Shown here: positions 18,478 to 26,213 of the stretch, piece after piece
Numbering within the stretch: the first letter of the stretch is position 1
Layout: every line of letters starts with the position of its first letter
Virus record (IMG/VR): IMGVR_UViG_3300048834_000096
Location: 1 to 64,000 of that record
Origin: a virus
Reading direction: 5' to 3' (one strand)
Length of the DNA: 64,000 nucleotides
The notes under the pieces: model-generated
What the model was told of the DNA's origin: nothing
The model's database searches: none
Seen by the model: the letters and a program-made list of their open reading frames with translations, nothing else
Made by a program: the position numbers and the translations under genes

Positions 18478-19590
18478 ATGATGTTAGCTCCCCTACCATT
18501 GGAGACTAAGGTAGTACAAGTATCTTCACCCCAAACCTCAGGGTTAGATTTATACGCAACCGCAGGGAGTCCAAGTAATCGTCCGATTGTTTGTATAGCA
18601 GAAATAAATGCTTCGATTACAGGATCAACCGCATACCCTGGAGAATATTCATTATATGTTGGATCCTCGTGGGGTGCAGGCACACATATTGCGATAGTAA
18701 ACAACAGTACACTACTGGGGGGAAATGGATCTAATGGATCCAGTGGAAGTAACGGAGCCACCGGCGGTTTGGGGTCAGGGGGTAATGGAGGTGCATCTAC
18801 TGGGGCTAGTTACCCTAATGGAACAGCAGGAGCAAATGGTGGTACTGGGAATACAGGTGGAGCCGGATCTAATGGAGGCACAGGCGGCGACACCGGCCCG
18901 GGTATCTATGTTGTTAGTCAGCCATCACGGGTTGTTACCATAATAAATAACGGCACAATTTCGAGGGGGTCAACTGTCGGCACTGGTGGTGTTGGAGGCG
19001 CCGGTGGTGGCGGTGGTGGCGGTGGCGGTGGTGGCGGTGCCAGCGGTCCTAGAGAAACAGCATGGAGGTCATCTGATGATACTTGGATATCTGCCGATGG
19101 TGGTGGAGGAGGTGGCGGCGGCGGTGCGCAGTGGACTGGAAATGGCGGGAGTGCTGGTGGGTGGACTGCGTATCGACCCCTATCCACTAGCACGCCATTT
19201 ACCCCATCAAGCACATCATCTTCAACAGCTGGAGGAAATAACTCTAGTGGCACTGGTGGCACTGGTGGTTTTGGTGCATCTGCTTCTGATAGTGGTATAG
19301 GTGCCACCGGTGGCGCCGGAGGGAATGGTGGGAATGCAGGCAGCGCTGGGCCTGCAGGATATTCAGGGAATCCAGGCCAAGGAGGTAATGCATCGTCGGC
19401 AGGAGTTGCCTTTGGATACAATACATCAGAGAGCAACTCAATTGGTGGGGCATCATCTGGAGGTGCCGGCGGGCCAGCTGGTGCAGCAGGTTCCTCAGGA
19501 GCTAATGGCAATTATGGTCCTGCTGTTAATGGCAATAGCAATGTTGTTTTTTTGGTTACTGGATCAATTGTTGGTTCCTTAATTAATTAA
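18478..19590 (+). CDS. Polyglycine-rich tail adhesin
   Basis: The protein has 370 residues. About 90 N-terminal residues look folded. They are followed by long Gly/Ser/Asn-rich stretches, including runs of 11 and 9 consecutive glycines (around residues 175-220), and a final hydrophobic NVVFLVTGSIVGSLIN. Distal adhesins of some T-even-like phages (gp38 type) pack glycine-rich loops into a polyglycine sandwich that binds the receptor. The similarity here is of composition and location at the end of the fibre genes, not of specific motifs. Confidence 0.65.
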   Translation: MMLAPLPLETKVVQVSSPQTSGLDLYATAGSPSNRPIVCIAEINASITGSTAYPGEYSLYVGSSWGAGTHIAIVNNSTLLGGNGSNGSSGSNGATGGLGSGGNGGASTGASYPNGTAGANGGTGNTGGAGSNGGTGGDTGPGIYVVSQPSRVVTIINNGTISRGSTVGTGGVGGAGGGGGGGGGGGGASGPRETAWRSSDDTWISADGGGGGGGGGAQWTGNGGSAGGWTAYRPLSTSTPFTPSSTSSSTAGGNNSSGTGGTGGFGASASDSGIGATGGAGGNGGNAGSAGPAGYSGNPGQGGNASSAGVAFGYNTSESNSIGGASSGGAGGPAGAAGSSGANGNYGPAVNGNSNVVFLVTGSIVGSLIN

Positions 19591-19607
19591 TAGACACGTG
19601 AGAGTTT

Positions 19608-19937
19608 ATGAAAAAGATAAAGTATAAAATAATAGAAGTCAATGAAGCTGATCACCAAATAGTAGTTAGGTTCTACACGGATTCATATAAACCTGAAGTG
19701 TCAGCATACGATCATAATGGTAATCCAGTCAGATATAGAACGGATTATGCAATCACATTACCTATACCTGCACCCACAGGAGATGACCTTAAAAACTTTA
19801 TTTTAGGTCATGCTCCAATTGATTTCTTTGTAATGAAGGATAAGGTTGCTGACCCAAACACCGACACCACAATGGCTGATATAAAGAAGATGGTGGGTAA
19901 GGTGGTGTCCATTGATCTACCATCAGGGAGTGCTTAA
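19608..19937 (+). CDS. Unknown protein, possibly fibre assembly
   Basis: The protein has 109 residues, starting MKKIKYKIIEVNEADHQIVVRFYTD. It looks like a small beta-rich protein followed by a short helical C-terminus. A gene of this kind after the adhesin could be an assembly helper, but I see no recognised chaperone motif. GTGAGAG upstream may act as the ribosome site. Confidence 0.5.
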   Translation: MKKIKYKIIEVNEADHQIVVRFYTDSYKPEVSAYDHNGNPVRYRTDYAITLPIPAPTGDDLKNFILGHAPIDFFVMKDKVADPNTDTTMADIKKMVGKVVSIDLPSGSA

Positions 19938-20222
19938 ATGTCAGGAATAATCACGAAGTTAAAACTTCTTTATGATCTTTTTCATAAAGGAAAAGAGGTT
20001 TCAAATGTAGAAACGTGGAAGTTAGGGCAAGTGTCTGTAAATGCTCTTACTGTTTTTATCGTTGCGTTATTACAAGTAGGTTCTGCATTTGGATTTGATG
20101 TTTCAATAAATAATGAACAGGTGGTTGCACTTGCTGGAGGTATTCTTGCTATAGCAAATACCATAATTACAGTGATTACAACTAAGAGAATTGGATTGAC
20201 TGATAAGGAGAGTAAAAAATGA
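19938..20222 (+). CDS. Probable holin
   Basis: The protein has 94 residues with two predicted membrane helices (about residues 33-54, VNALTVFIVALLQVGSAFGF, and 62-82, VVALAGGILAIANTIITVIT) separated by a short acidic-polar turn. It ends in a charged tail (KRIGLTDKESKK). Size, two helices and position before a putative cell-wall hydrolase fit a class II-type holin that would release the lysin through the inner membrane. The family was not identified. Confidence 0.65.
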   Translation: MSGIITKLKLLYDLFHKGKEVSNVETWKLGQVSVNALTVFIVALLQVGSAFGFDVSINNEQVVALAGGILAIANTIITVITTKRIGLTDKESKK

Positions 20223-20437
20223 TTATTTTAGATACAATCAAGGCAGTAGTAACTGTTGTTAAAGCAGTTGAGGGTGCGTTACCAGAGCCGGGCAAAGGAC
20301 CTGAGAAACTGGCTGCAGCAAAGTTGATGTTGGCTGAGGTTATTGAAAATATTGAAGCGAAATGGCCTGCAATCGAGCAACTTATTGCGGCTTTGGTTTG
20401 GTTATACAACGCCCGAGGTATTTTTAAGAAGGGTTGA
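20219..20437 (+). CDS. Small helical protein in lysis cassette
   Basis: The protein has 72 residues and overlaps the holin stop by ATGA. It contains amphipathic helices (IKAVVTVVKAVEGALP, AAAKLMLAEVIENIEAKWPAIEQLIAALVWLY) and no signal peptide. Because it is translationally coupled to the holin it may take part in lysis control, but this is inference. Confidence 0.55.
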   Translation: MIILDTIKAVVTVVKAVEGALPEPGKGPEKLAAAKLMLAEVIENIEAKWPAIEQLIAALVWLYNARGIFKKG

Positions 20438-20440
20438 TTG

Positions 20441-21082
20441 ATGTATGCCGAGTGGTTATACCGTTCACTGTTTAATTTTTTAGTTTCAATACCAATAAAG
20501 GTTATTGGATTAGTAACAGTTGCGATTGGTCTTCTATTTTTGCGTAAATTCCCAGAAACAGAGAGGGAATTTACGCAATTCCCTCATGAACTAAAGTGGC
20601 AGTTAGTTCGTTTACCTGAATGGTTACTATGGTGGGACAATCAATATGATGGTCTACTAGGTGATAAACGCGGATATTGGAACGACCAATGTCTTAAGAA
20701 GTATAATAAGAGGGCAGACCATCCTTGGTGTATGTGGTTGTGGGGTGCTATAAGGAACCCATCAAACTATTACAGTAGAAATGTTGCTTGTTTTGATGTT
20801 TCTAAATGTGACATTGAAAAGGTTTGGGGAGATGATAAGGTAATTGAGGAACCCGGGCACAAGTGTGCTCAGTTCCTTAAGGCCACTGATCGTGATACAG
20901 GTGGAAGTTACTATAGAATGTTTATTTCATGGGCAATACCATTTAAACAGGACCGAGCATTGATGTTGGATATTGGGTACAAGTTTAAGTTATCACACGC
21001 TGAAATGCCACAGGATGCAGATGAGAAGGATAGGTTGAGAAGTCCAGTGTTCTCACTGAGTCCTTGGAAAACACTAAGATGA
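20441..21082 (+). CDS. Membrane-anchored protein of the lysis cassette
   Basis: The protein has 213 residues. I use the ATG at 20441; the in-frame TTG one codon earlier overlaps the preceding stop. A membrane segment lies at about residues 10-34 (FLVSIPIKVIGLVTVAIGLLFL), followed by a Trp-rich region (LPEWLLWWDNQYDGLLGDKRGYWND) typical of an uncharacterised phage family near lysis genes. Whether it is enzymatic is unclear. Confidence 0.6.
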   Translation: MYAEWLYRSLFNFLVSIPIKVIGLVTVAIGLLFLRKFPETEREFTQFPHELKWQLVRLPEWLLWWDNQYDGLLGDKRGYWNDQCLKKYNKRADHPWCMWLWGAIRNPSNYYSRNVACFDVSKCDIEKVWGDDKVIEEPGHKCAQFLKATDRDTGGSYYRMFISWAIPFKQDRALMLDIGYKFKLSHAEMPQDADEKDRLRSPVFSLSPWKTLR

Positions 21083-21588
21083 AATATTCAAAGGTAAGGT
21101 CTTCAATAAAAACTGGCGATCTTTTGATATGGGCAACTGAACCCAATTGGAGAAAACCGATTGATGCAATTCAGATATGGGCAGTTAGAGCATTCACGCA
21201 ATCTGCTTATAGTCATATAGGAATTGCTGTTTGGGTTAGGAATAGAATTATGGTTTTTGATGCTACAGGTCATGGAGTTTTATTGAGACCAATATCTGAT
21301 GATTTACCCAGTTTCATCTTACATCGAAAAAAGGTGTTAAGTGGGAACGCAATAGATTGGGCGTTTAATAGAATTGGCAGTAAATATTCTCGTTGGCAAG
21401 CATTCAAAACATATTTCGGTATGTTAAAGGCAGGGGATGACAATAAATGGCACTGTGCTGAGCTGGTAAACGCTACATATGAAGCAGATGGAGAGTTGTT
21501 TGATGGACTAACACCAGATGATATAACAAATGAAGCCATGGTTAGGTGGCAGTCAAACCTAATAAAGGTAGAGCATGATTACAACTAG
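21079..21588 (+). CDS. NlpC/P60-like (permuted papain-fold) hydrolase, probable lysis enzyme
   Basis: The protein has 169 residues. The ATG at 21079 gives an ATGA overlap; a TTG five codons earlier is less likely. GDLLIWA near the start, SAYSHIGIAVW (candidate catalytic His) and WHCAELVNATYEA (candidate catalytic Cys) occur in the order seen in circularly permuted NlpC/P60 proteins such as the YiiX/YebB group. These enzymes cut peptidoglycan peptides or other amide bonds. Together with the holin it would make a lysis cassette; endolysin activity is inferred. Confidence 0.65.
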   Translation: MKYSKVRSSIKTGDLLIWATEPNWRKPIDAIQIWAVRAFTQSAYSHIGIAVWVRNRIMVFDATGHGVLLRPISDDLPSFILHRKKVLSGNAIDWAFNRIGSKYSRWQAFKTYFGMLKAGDDNKWHCAELVNATYEADGELFDGLTPDDITNEAMVRWQSNLIKVEHDYN

Positions 21589-22516
21589 ACAGGATTTAGC
21601 TAATTTTTGCCTAAGACAATTGGGTGGTGGTGTAGTTAACATTGAAGTTTCCAACGAACAGTTAGAAGATGCAATAGAGCTAGCCATTCAATATTACAAT
21701 GAGTATCACTTCGATGGTATAGAAAGAGACTTCGTCAAGCATAAAGTAACAGCTACGACACTGTTAGTGGCAGACGCTACCAATTTTGAAGTAAACCAAG
21801 TTATTACTGGCCAGACCTCTCTTGCTACAGCAACTATTTTAGAGAAGAATGGTAACACTCTAACTATAGGTAAGATGTCAGGTGACACCCACCTATCTAA
21901 CACTGAAGTAATCCAGAATGCCAACCTAGACAGTACTGCCATTACTACAGTGACTGAAGGTACTATGGACCTAGGCTATATCGACATGCCAGACCCTATA
22001 GTAAGCGTGGTTAAGGTGATTAACTTAACGAACGTTCTTACTTCTACAGACTATATGTTTAACGCTCAGTATCAGATGATGCTAAGTGAGATTCAGAACA
22101 TCGCAGCAGCACAGACTCAGTATCTGTATGGTGTCATGAACTACATGAGTCACCTTGACTTCATACTAAGAAAAGAGAAGACGTTCAGATTCAATCGTAG
22201 GCAGAATAAAGTCTTCTTAGACATAAATTGGGCGGGTGACGTTAAGATTGGAGACTACTTAGTGATTGAAGTGTATAAGGCACTTGACGACACCACTTAT
22301 GGTGAGATGCTCAATGATGTTTGGTTGAAGAAGTACGCTACTGCTCAGGTTAAGAAGGTCTGGGGTTCTAATCTACGAAAATATACTGGTATGACTTTAC
22401 CTGGTGGACTTACCTATAATGGTCAACAGATATATGACGAGGCTGTTGCTGAGATAAAGGAGTTGGAACAGGAAGCAACCAATAACTCTGCTCCTTTATT
22501 TTTCGAAATAGGCTAA
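21575..22516 (+). CDS. 13: Neck protein gp13
   Basis: The protein has 313 residues (T4 gp13 has 309). It forms the head-side neck ring that closes the packaged head and accepts the tail. The start MITTRQDLANFCLRQLGGGVVNIEVSNEQLEDAI and the later NKVFLDINWAGDVKIGDYLVIEVYK are typical. It overlaps the lysis enzyme by 14 bases, so the lysis genes are physically tied to the head-completion operon. Confidence 0.85.
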   Translation: MITTRQDLANFCLRQLGGGVVNIEVSNEQLEDAIELAIQYYNEYHFDGIERDFVKHKVTATTLLVADATNFEVNQVITGQTSLATATILEKNGNTLTIGKMSGDTHLSNTEVIQNANLDSTAITTVTEGTMDLGYIDMPDPIVSVVKVINLTNVLTSTDYMFNAQYQMMLSEIQNIAAAQTQYLYGVMNYMSHLDFILRKEKTFRFNRRQNKVFLDINWAGDVKIGDYLVIEVYKALDDTTYGEMLNDVWLKKYATAQVKKVWGSNLRKYTGMTLPGGLTYNGQQIYDEAVAEIKELEQEATNNSAPLFFEIG

Positions 22517-22517
22517 A

Positions 22518-23261
22518 ATGGCATCACTTGTCAATTCTTATTTCCCTAAGGACACTGCCACTGAGCAGTCTCTATTCAATGGTCTTAAAACTGAAGCTAT
22601 TCAGGTTTTGGGGCGGACATATTACTACTTGCCACGGGACTTACAGAAGATTGACTTAGTACTGGGTGAGGACGTCATATCGAAGTTTACTCTTGCTATC
22701 CCTATAGAAATGTATATGGCTGATACTCAGGGGTTCCAAGGTGATAAGGAGATGTTCAGTAAGTTTGGGTTATCTATTCAGAATTCATATACTCTGATAG
22801 TGTCCAATGACAGATGGGAAGCTGAGGTCAAAACCCAATTTGATAATAATGCTCTTAATGGTGAGGCAACATTCGACGTATTGAATAATAAGAGGCCTCA
22901 GGAAGGTGACCTGATTTATGATCCATTAACTAAATTCTTGATGGAAATCAAGTTCGTAGATCATGACACAGAGTTTTACCAAGTAGGTAAAAATTATTTG
23001 TATCACTTAAGTTGCGAAGCATATCAGTACGATTCTCAGGGCATTGCTACAGGTATTGCTGAGATTGATGCGTTCGAAACCGAATCATTTGATCTACTGC
23101 AGAATCAGTTATTGTTGGAGACAGGAGACGTGTTAGTGCAAGAGTTCCGTGGTTCAATACTGCTCGAGCAAGATGTAACACCACCAACAATACAATATAA
23201 GACAGAATTCGAAGGTCATGCTACTGATATTGGATTCAACGTGACAAACCCATTTGGTTAA
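22518..23261 (+). CDS. 14: Neck protein gp14
   Basis: The protein has 247 residues (T4 gp14 has 256). It is the tail-side partner of gp13 in the head-tail connector. The sequence shows the family pattern ATEQSLFNGLKTEAIQVLGRTYYYLPR and later GDLIYDPLTKFLMEIKFVDHDTEFYQVGKNYLYHL. It lies one base after gp13, with gp15 following in the usual T4-like order. Confidence 0.9.
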   Translation: MASLVNSYFPKDTATEQSLFNGLKTEAIQVLGRTYYYLPRDLQKIDLVLGEDVISKFTLAIPIEMYMADTQGFQGDKEMFSKFGLSIQNSYTLIVSNDRWEAEVKTQFDNNALNGEATFDVLNNKRPQEGDLIYDPLTKFLMEIKFVDHDTEFYQVGKNYLYHLSCEAYQYDSQGIATGIAEIDAFETESFDLLQNQLLLETGDVLVQEFRGSILLEQDVTPPTIQYKTEFEGHATDIGFNVTNPFG

Positions 23262-23264
23262 AAT

Positions 23265-24050
23265 ATGACACAGATATTTAAACTTCAGCCATATTATCAC
23301 GGAACCATAAGAAAATTGGTTATCGCCTTTGGTAACCTATTTAGTGGTATGAGAATATCTAGAACTAATGATGCCGGTGTAGCTGAGCAGGTTTTAGACG
23401 TTCCTATTGCATATGGTCCTAAGGATAAGTGGTTAAGCATGCTTCGTGAAAGACCCGATTATACTAAAGGACTTCAAATAACTCTACCTAGATTGAGTTT
23501 TGAAGTAATTGATTACAGGTTTGACGCTGCTAGAAAAATTGGTACTCAGGGATCATATCGTATAGGTACTATAGATGATATGAGAGCTAAAATATTCAAT
23601 CCAGTACCTTACGACGTGCATATTGGTTTATACTCAATGTGTAACTCTCAGGAAGAATCACTACAAATTCTTGAGCAAGTTCTACCATATTTTTCACCAA
23701 GTATGACTATCTCAGTTGAAGTGATACCTGAGTTTCAAATCAGAAAGGATATTCCTTTGGTGCTGCAGGGTGTAGATGTTGCAGATTCGTATGAGGGATC
23801 ACCAGATAATCTAAGATCAGTAGTACAGACGTTCAACTTTGTTGCTAAGTTGGATCTATTCGGACCCATTCCATACAATAATAAGATCATTAAAACTACA
23901 TACACAGACCTTGAGCAAATGCAAGGTGATGGTACTGGGCAAGAGGCAACAGGAGATTATAGGCATGTATATCAAGTGAATCCATTGAGTGCCAACAAAG
24001 ATGATACTTACGTAATAGATGAAAAGTGGTTTGGAGAAAGCGATTTCTAA
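23265..24050 (+). CDS. 15: Tail sheath stabiliser / tail terminator gp15
   Basis: The protein has 261 residues (T4 gp15 has 272). It caps the tail tube and sheath and docks the tail onto the neck. VPIAYGPKDKWLSMLRERPD and LPRLSFEVIDYRFDAARK are diagnostic for the family. The stop overlaps the start of gp16 (TAATG). Confidence 0.9.
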   Translation: MTQIFKLQPYYHGTIRKLVIAFGNLFSGMRISRTNDAGVAEQVLDVPIAYGPKDKWLSMLRERPDYTKGLQITLPRLSFEVIDYRFDAARKIGTQGSYRIGTIDDMRAKIFNPVPYDVHIGLYSMCNSQEESLQILEQVLPYFSPSMTISVEVIPEFQIRKDIPLVLQGVDVADSYEGSPDNLRSVVQTFNFVAKLDLFGPIPYNNKIIKTTYTDLEQMQGDGTGQEATGDYRHVYQVNPLSANKDDTYVIDEKWFGESDF

Positions 24051-24481
24051 TGACACAGAAGTTAGAAGAAGTATTTGATGTAGAGCCAGTAGAACAAAAA
24101 TCAGAAGAAAACAACAACCTGGTAGTGATACAAGATTCAAAAGAAGCAGAGGACGCTGACTACGACTATGCTAGGGGTTATCAATATGAACTATTGATGA
24201 CCGGCAAGTCTGCGTTGGGTGATGCTCTTCGCATTCTTAAACAGACTGATAATCCAAGAGCAGTTGAAGTGCTCTCTGGACTTCTTAAGAATGTTTCAGA
24301 TATGAACATCTCTCTCATGAAGTTGGCTAGAGAAAAGGAAGATATCAAGGTAATAAAACAAGTCAGAACAGGAAAACATATTCCACTGCCAGCAGCACAC
24401 GCAGCAGAGGGTATAGTGTATCAAGGAACATCTAGAAACATCAATGCACTGTTAAAGGAAGAAGAAACCAAGAGTGAGTAA
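24050..24481 (+). CDS. 16: Small terminase subunit gp16
   Basis: The protein has 143 residues; the start at 24050 overlaps the gp15 stop (TAATG) and I prefer it over the upstream in-frame GTG/ATG options. The acidic N-terminus is followed by a helical oligomerisation region (ALGDALRILKQTDNPRAVEVLSGLLKNVSDMNISLMKLAREKEDIK), then a C-terminal basic stretch with GKHIPLPAAHAAEGIVYQGTSRNINALL, typical of T4-type gp16. It loads the packaging motor onto DNA with gp17. Confidence 0.85.
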   Translation: MTQKLEEVFDVEPVEQKSEENNNLVVIQDSKEAEDADYDYARGYQYELLMTGKSALGDALRILKQTDNPRAVEVLSGLLKNVSDMNISLMKLAREKEDIKVIKQVRTGKHIPLPAAHAAEGIVYQGTSRNINALLKEEETKSE

Positions 24482-24917
24482 CTTAGATCTCCCATTATCT
24501 ATAGAGCAGTATCTACAACAACTAGCATTCCGCAATAATTCAAATTTGCGGCCTGCTGGAATGGAGGTCTCTTTAACTAAAAGTATGTTTGACGAGTTGA
24601 AGAGATGCCGAAAAGACCCAATCTATTTTATTGAGAATTATGTCAAGGTAGTACATGTTGACCGAGGCCTAATACCATTTAAGTTGTATCCATACCAAAA
24701 GAAAATGATTCAGGCGTATGCTGATAATCGAAAGGTTATCACGATGTTGTTTCGCCAAGCAGGGAAGTGTTTGGGAATAAATACTAAAGTAAAGTTAAAA
24801 CAAAAATCAACTAATAAGATAGTTGAAGTTACTTTAGGAGAGTTTTATGAATGGCAAAAGTTCAAAGAAGGGTTCAAACAAGACACTGAAAAAGGTGTGT
24901 TTAAGGTGTCAAAATGA
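24474..24917 (+). CDS. 17: Large terminase, N-terminal part fused to N-intein
   Basis: The product has 147 residues and starts at GTG inside gp16. Residues 1-98 are the terminase N-terminus, ending MLFRQAGK, the first part of the Walker A motif (T4: SRQLGKT). Residue 99 is Cys and opens an intein fragment of 49 residues (CLGINTKVKL...). The reading frame stops at 24915. The C-terminal half and the rest of the intein are encoded from 25851, so trans-splicing would be needed to make a working packaging ATPase. Confidence 0.9.
   Translation: MSNLDLPLSIEQYLQQLAFRNNSNLRPAGMEVSLTKSMFDELKRCRKDPIYFIENYVKVVHVDRGLIPFKLYPYQKKMIQAYADNRKVITMLFRQAGKCLGINTKVKLKQKSTNKIVEVTLGEFYEWQKFKEGFKQDTEKGVFKVSK
24768..24914 (+). 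mobile_element. N-terminal fragment of an atypically split intein
   Basis: This segment encodes 49 residues beginning with the nucleophile Cys and a block A-like C-L-G-I-N-T-K-V-K-L. The split comes before block B, much earlier than in conventional split inteins (N-part about 100 residues). The AceL-TerL intein, found in a phage terminase, is also split early. The partner is at 25851-26213. Confidence 0.85.
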
Positions 24918-25875
24918 CTTTCTAGGGATGTGGAAACAGAAGTTATGTGATTCATGTATAAATGATGGATGGAATACATGCAGTAAATGCAATGAGGTAA
25001 AATATAAGCAAAGGATATGTTTAAGTTGTGCAGTGAAGGAGTCACATTTAGTTTATACAAAAGAAAATAAAGAGAATTGGGTAGAGTGTCCTCTTTGTAG
25101 TTATAGAGCTGAGACGTTACAAACTCATTATAAAATGCACAATGTTAGTGCAAAAGAATACCGCATTGTTACAAACAATATGCAATTAAAGAATGAAAGA
25201 TTAGCTGATAAATTTAGAGGAAAGAATAATCCTGCGTATGCTCATGGAGGTAAATTTTCACCTTGGTCATCAAAATCAATTGTTCATAATGAAGAAATAG
25301 TAAAAATAGCAAAATCTAAAGCCAAACTAAATAACCCAACATTAAATGATAAAAGCAGAAATGCGTTTTGCAGAGAATACTATAACTCAGACTTTGAATA
25401 TAAAAAAGCACAAACAAAAAATCTTAATTGGTTTACCACTAAGTATGGAACTGAGATAGGTACAAAAAAGTACTCAATGAAAACTGAAAAATGGATTAAG
25501 AATTTTAAAAAGCAAAATTATAGTAAAATATCTCAGGAGCTTTTTAATGAGATTGTGAAGTTGTATATTAGTGAGAACATTTATTATGCAACTTATGATA
25601 GATCTGACATGAAAAAGTATAAAAATAAAGAGTTCAGATTAATGATAGAAAATAGAGGACTGTTGTTAGATTTTGTAGATGTCAAAACTAAAAAAGTAAT
25701 AGAATTTGATGGTGATTATTGGCATTCTGAATCAAGAGTTAATCCTACCAGAGAGAAGTTCCGTGAGGAACTCTTAATTAAAGATGGATATAAGTTACTT
25801 AGAATTAGAGAAAAAGATTATAAGAAAGATAAACAAGGTACAATAGATAAATGTATAAACTTTCTGACTCAATAG
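24847..25875 (+). CDS. Free-standing homing endonuclease, Vsr/EDxHD-like, with N-terminal zinc fingers
   Basis: The protein has 342 residues. AGGAG lies six bases before the ATG; the gene overlaps both terminase pieces (71 and 25 bases). The N-terminal 100 residues hold three pairs of CxxC plus a C-x2-C...H-x3-H element, likely zinc-binding DNA contacts. The C-terminus has KVIEFDGDYWHSE followed by REELLIKDGYKLLRIREKDY, the signature of Vsr-like (EDxHD) endonucleases found between split inteins in fractured genes. It would cut intein-free terminase genes and so spread the element. Confidence 0.85.
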   Translation: MNGKSSKKGSNKTLKKVCLRCQNDFLGMWKQKLCDSCINDGWNTCSKCNEVKYKQRICLSCAVKESHLVYTKENKENWVECPLCSYRAETLQTHYKMHNVSAKEYRIVTNNMQLKNERLADKFRGKNNPAYAHGGKFSPWSSKSIVHNEEIVKIAKSKAKLNNPTLNDKSRNAFCREYYNSDFEYKKAQTKNLNWFTTKYGTEIGTKKYSMKTEKWIKNFKKQNYSKISQELFNEIVKLYISENIYYATYDRSDMKKYKNKEFRLMIENRGLLLDFVDVKTKKVIEFDGDYWHSESRVNPTREKFREELLIKDGYKLLRIREKDYKKDKQGTIDKCINFLTQ

Positions 25876-26213
25876 AGAGAAAATTTGTAGATACTGTTGA
25901 AGTTTCTGATTGGGAAATAGAAACGGAGGATGGATGGGTTGATGTGACTCATATCAATAAGACCATTGAATATGAGGTTTATCAATTAGTAACAACAAAC
26001 TGCTCAGTAGAATGTGCAGACAATCATATAGTTTTTCTCGAAAATAATTCTGAGGTATTTGTTAAAGATTTGAGGTGCGGTGATCTAATTAAGGGACAAT
26101 ATGGATTAGAAGAAGTAATAACAATAACAAAAACTGATAGAAAAGAACATATGTACGACCTTTCAGTTACTGGGAACCACACATTCTATGCTAATGGATT
26201 ATTACATCATAAT
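25851..26213 (+). mobile_element. C-terminal fragment of the split intein
   Basis: This segment encodes 121 residues: a region with VEVSDWEIETEDGWVDV, block B-like CSVECADNHIVFL, block F-like MYDLSVTGNHTFYANG and block G LLHHN, followed by Thr as the +1 residue. The penultimate His and last Asn needed for splicing are present. It is in the same reading frame as the N-fragment, as expected if one continuous intein gene was broken by the endonuclease insertion. Confidence 0.85.

Noticed and set aside
18918-19511. 197-residue Pro/Ala-rich ORF on the minus strand
   Set aside because: It is the antisense of the glycine-rich adhesin (GGN read backwards gives Pro/Ala). No independent coding evidence.
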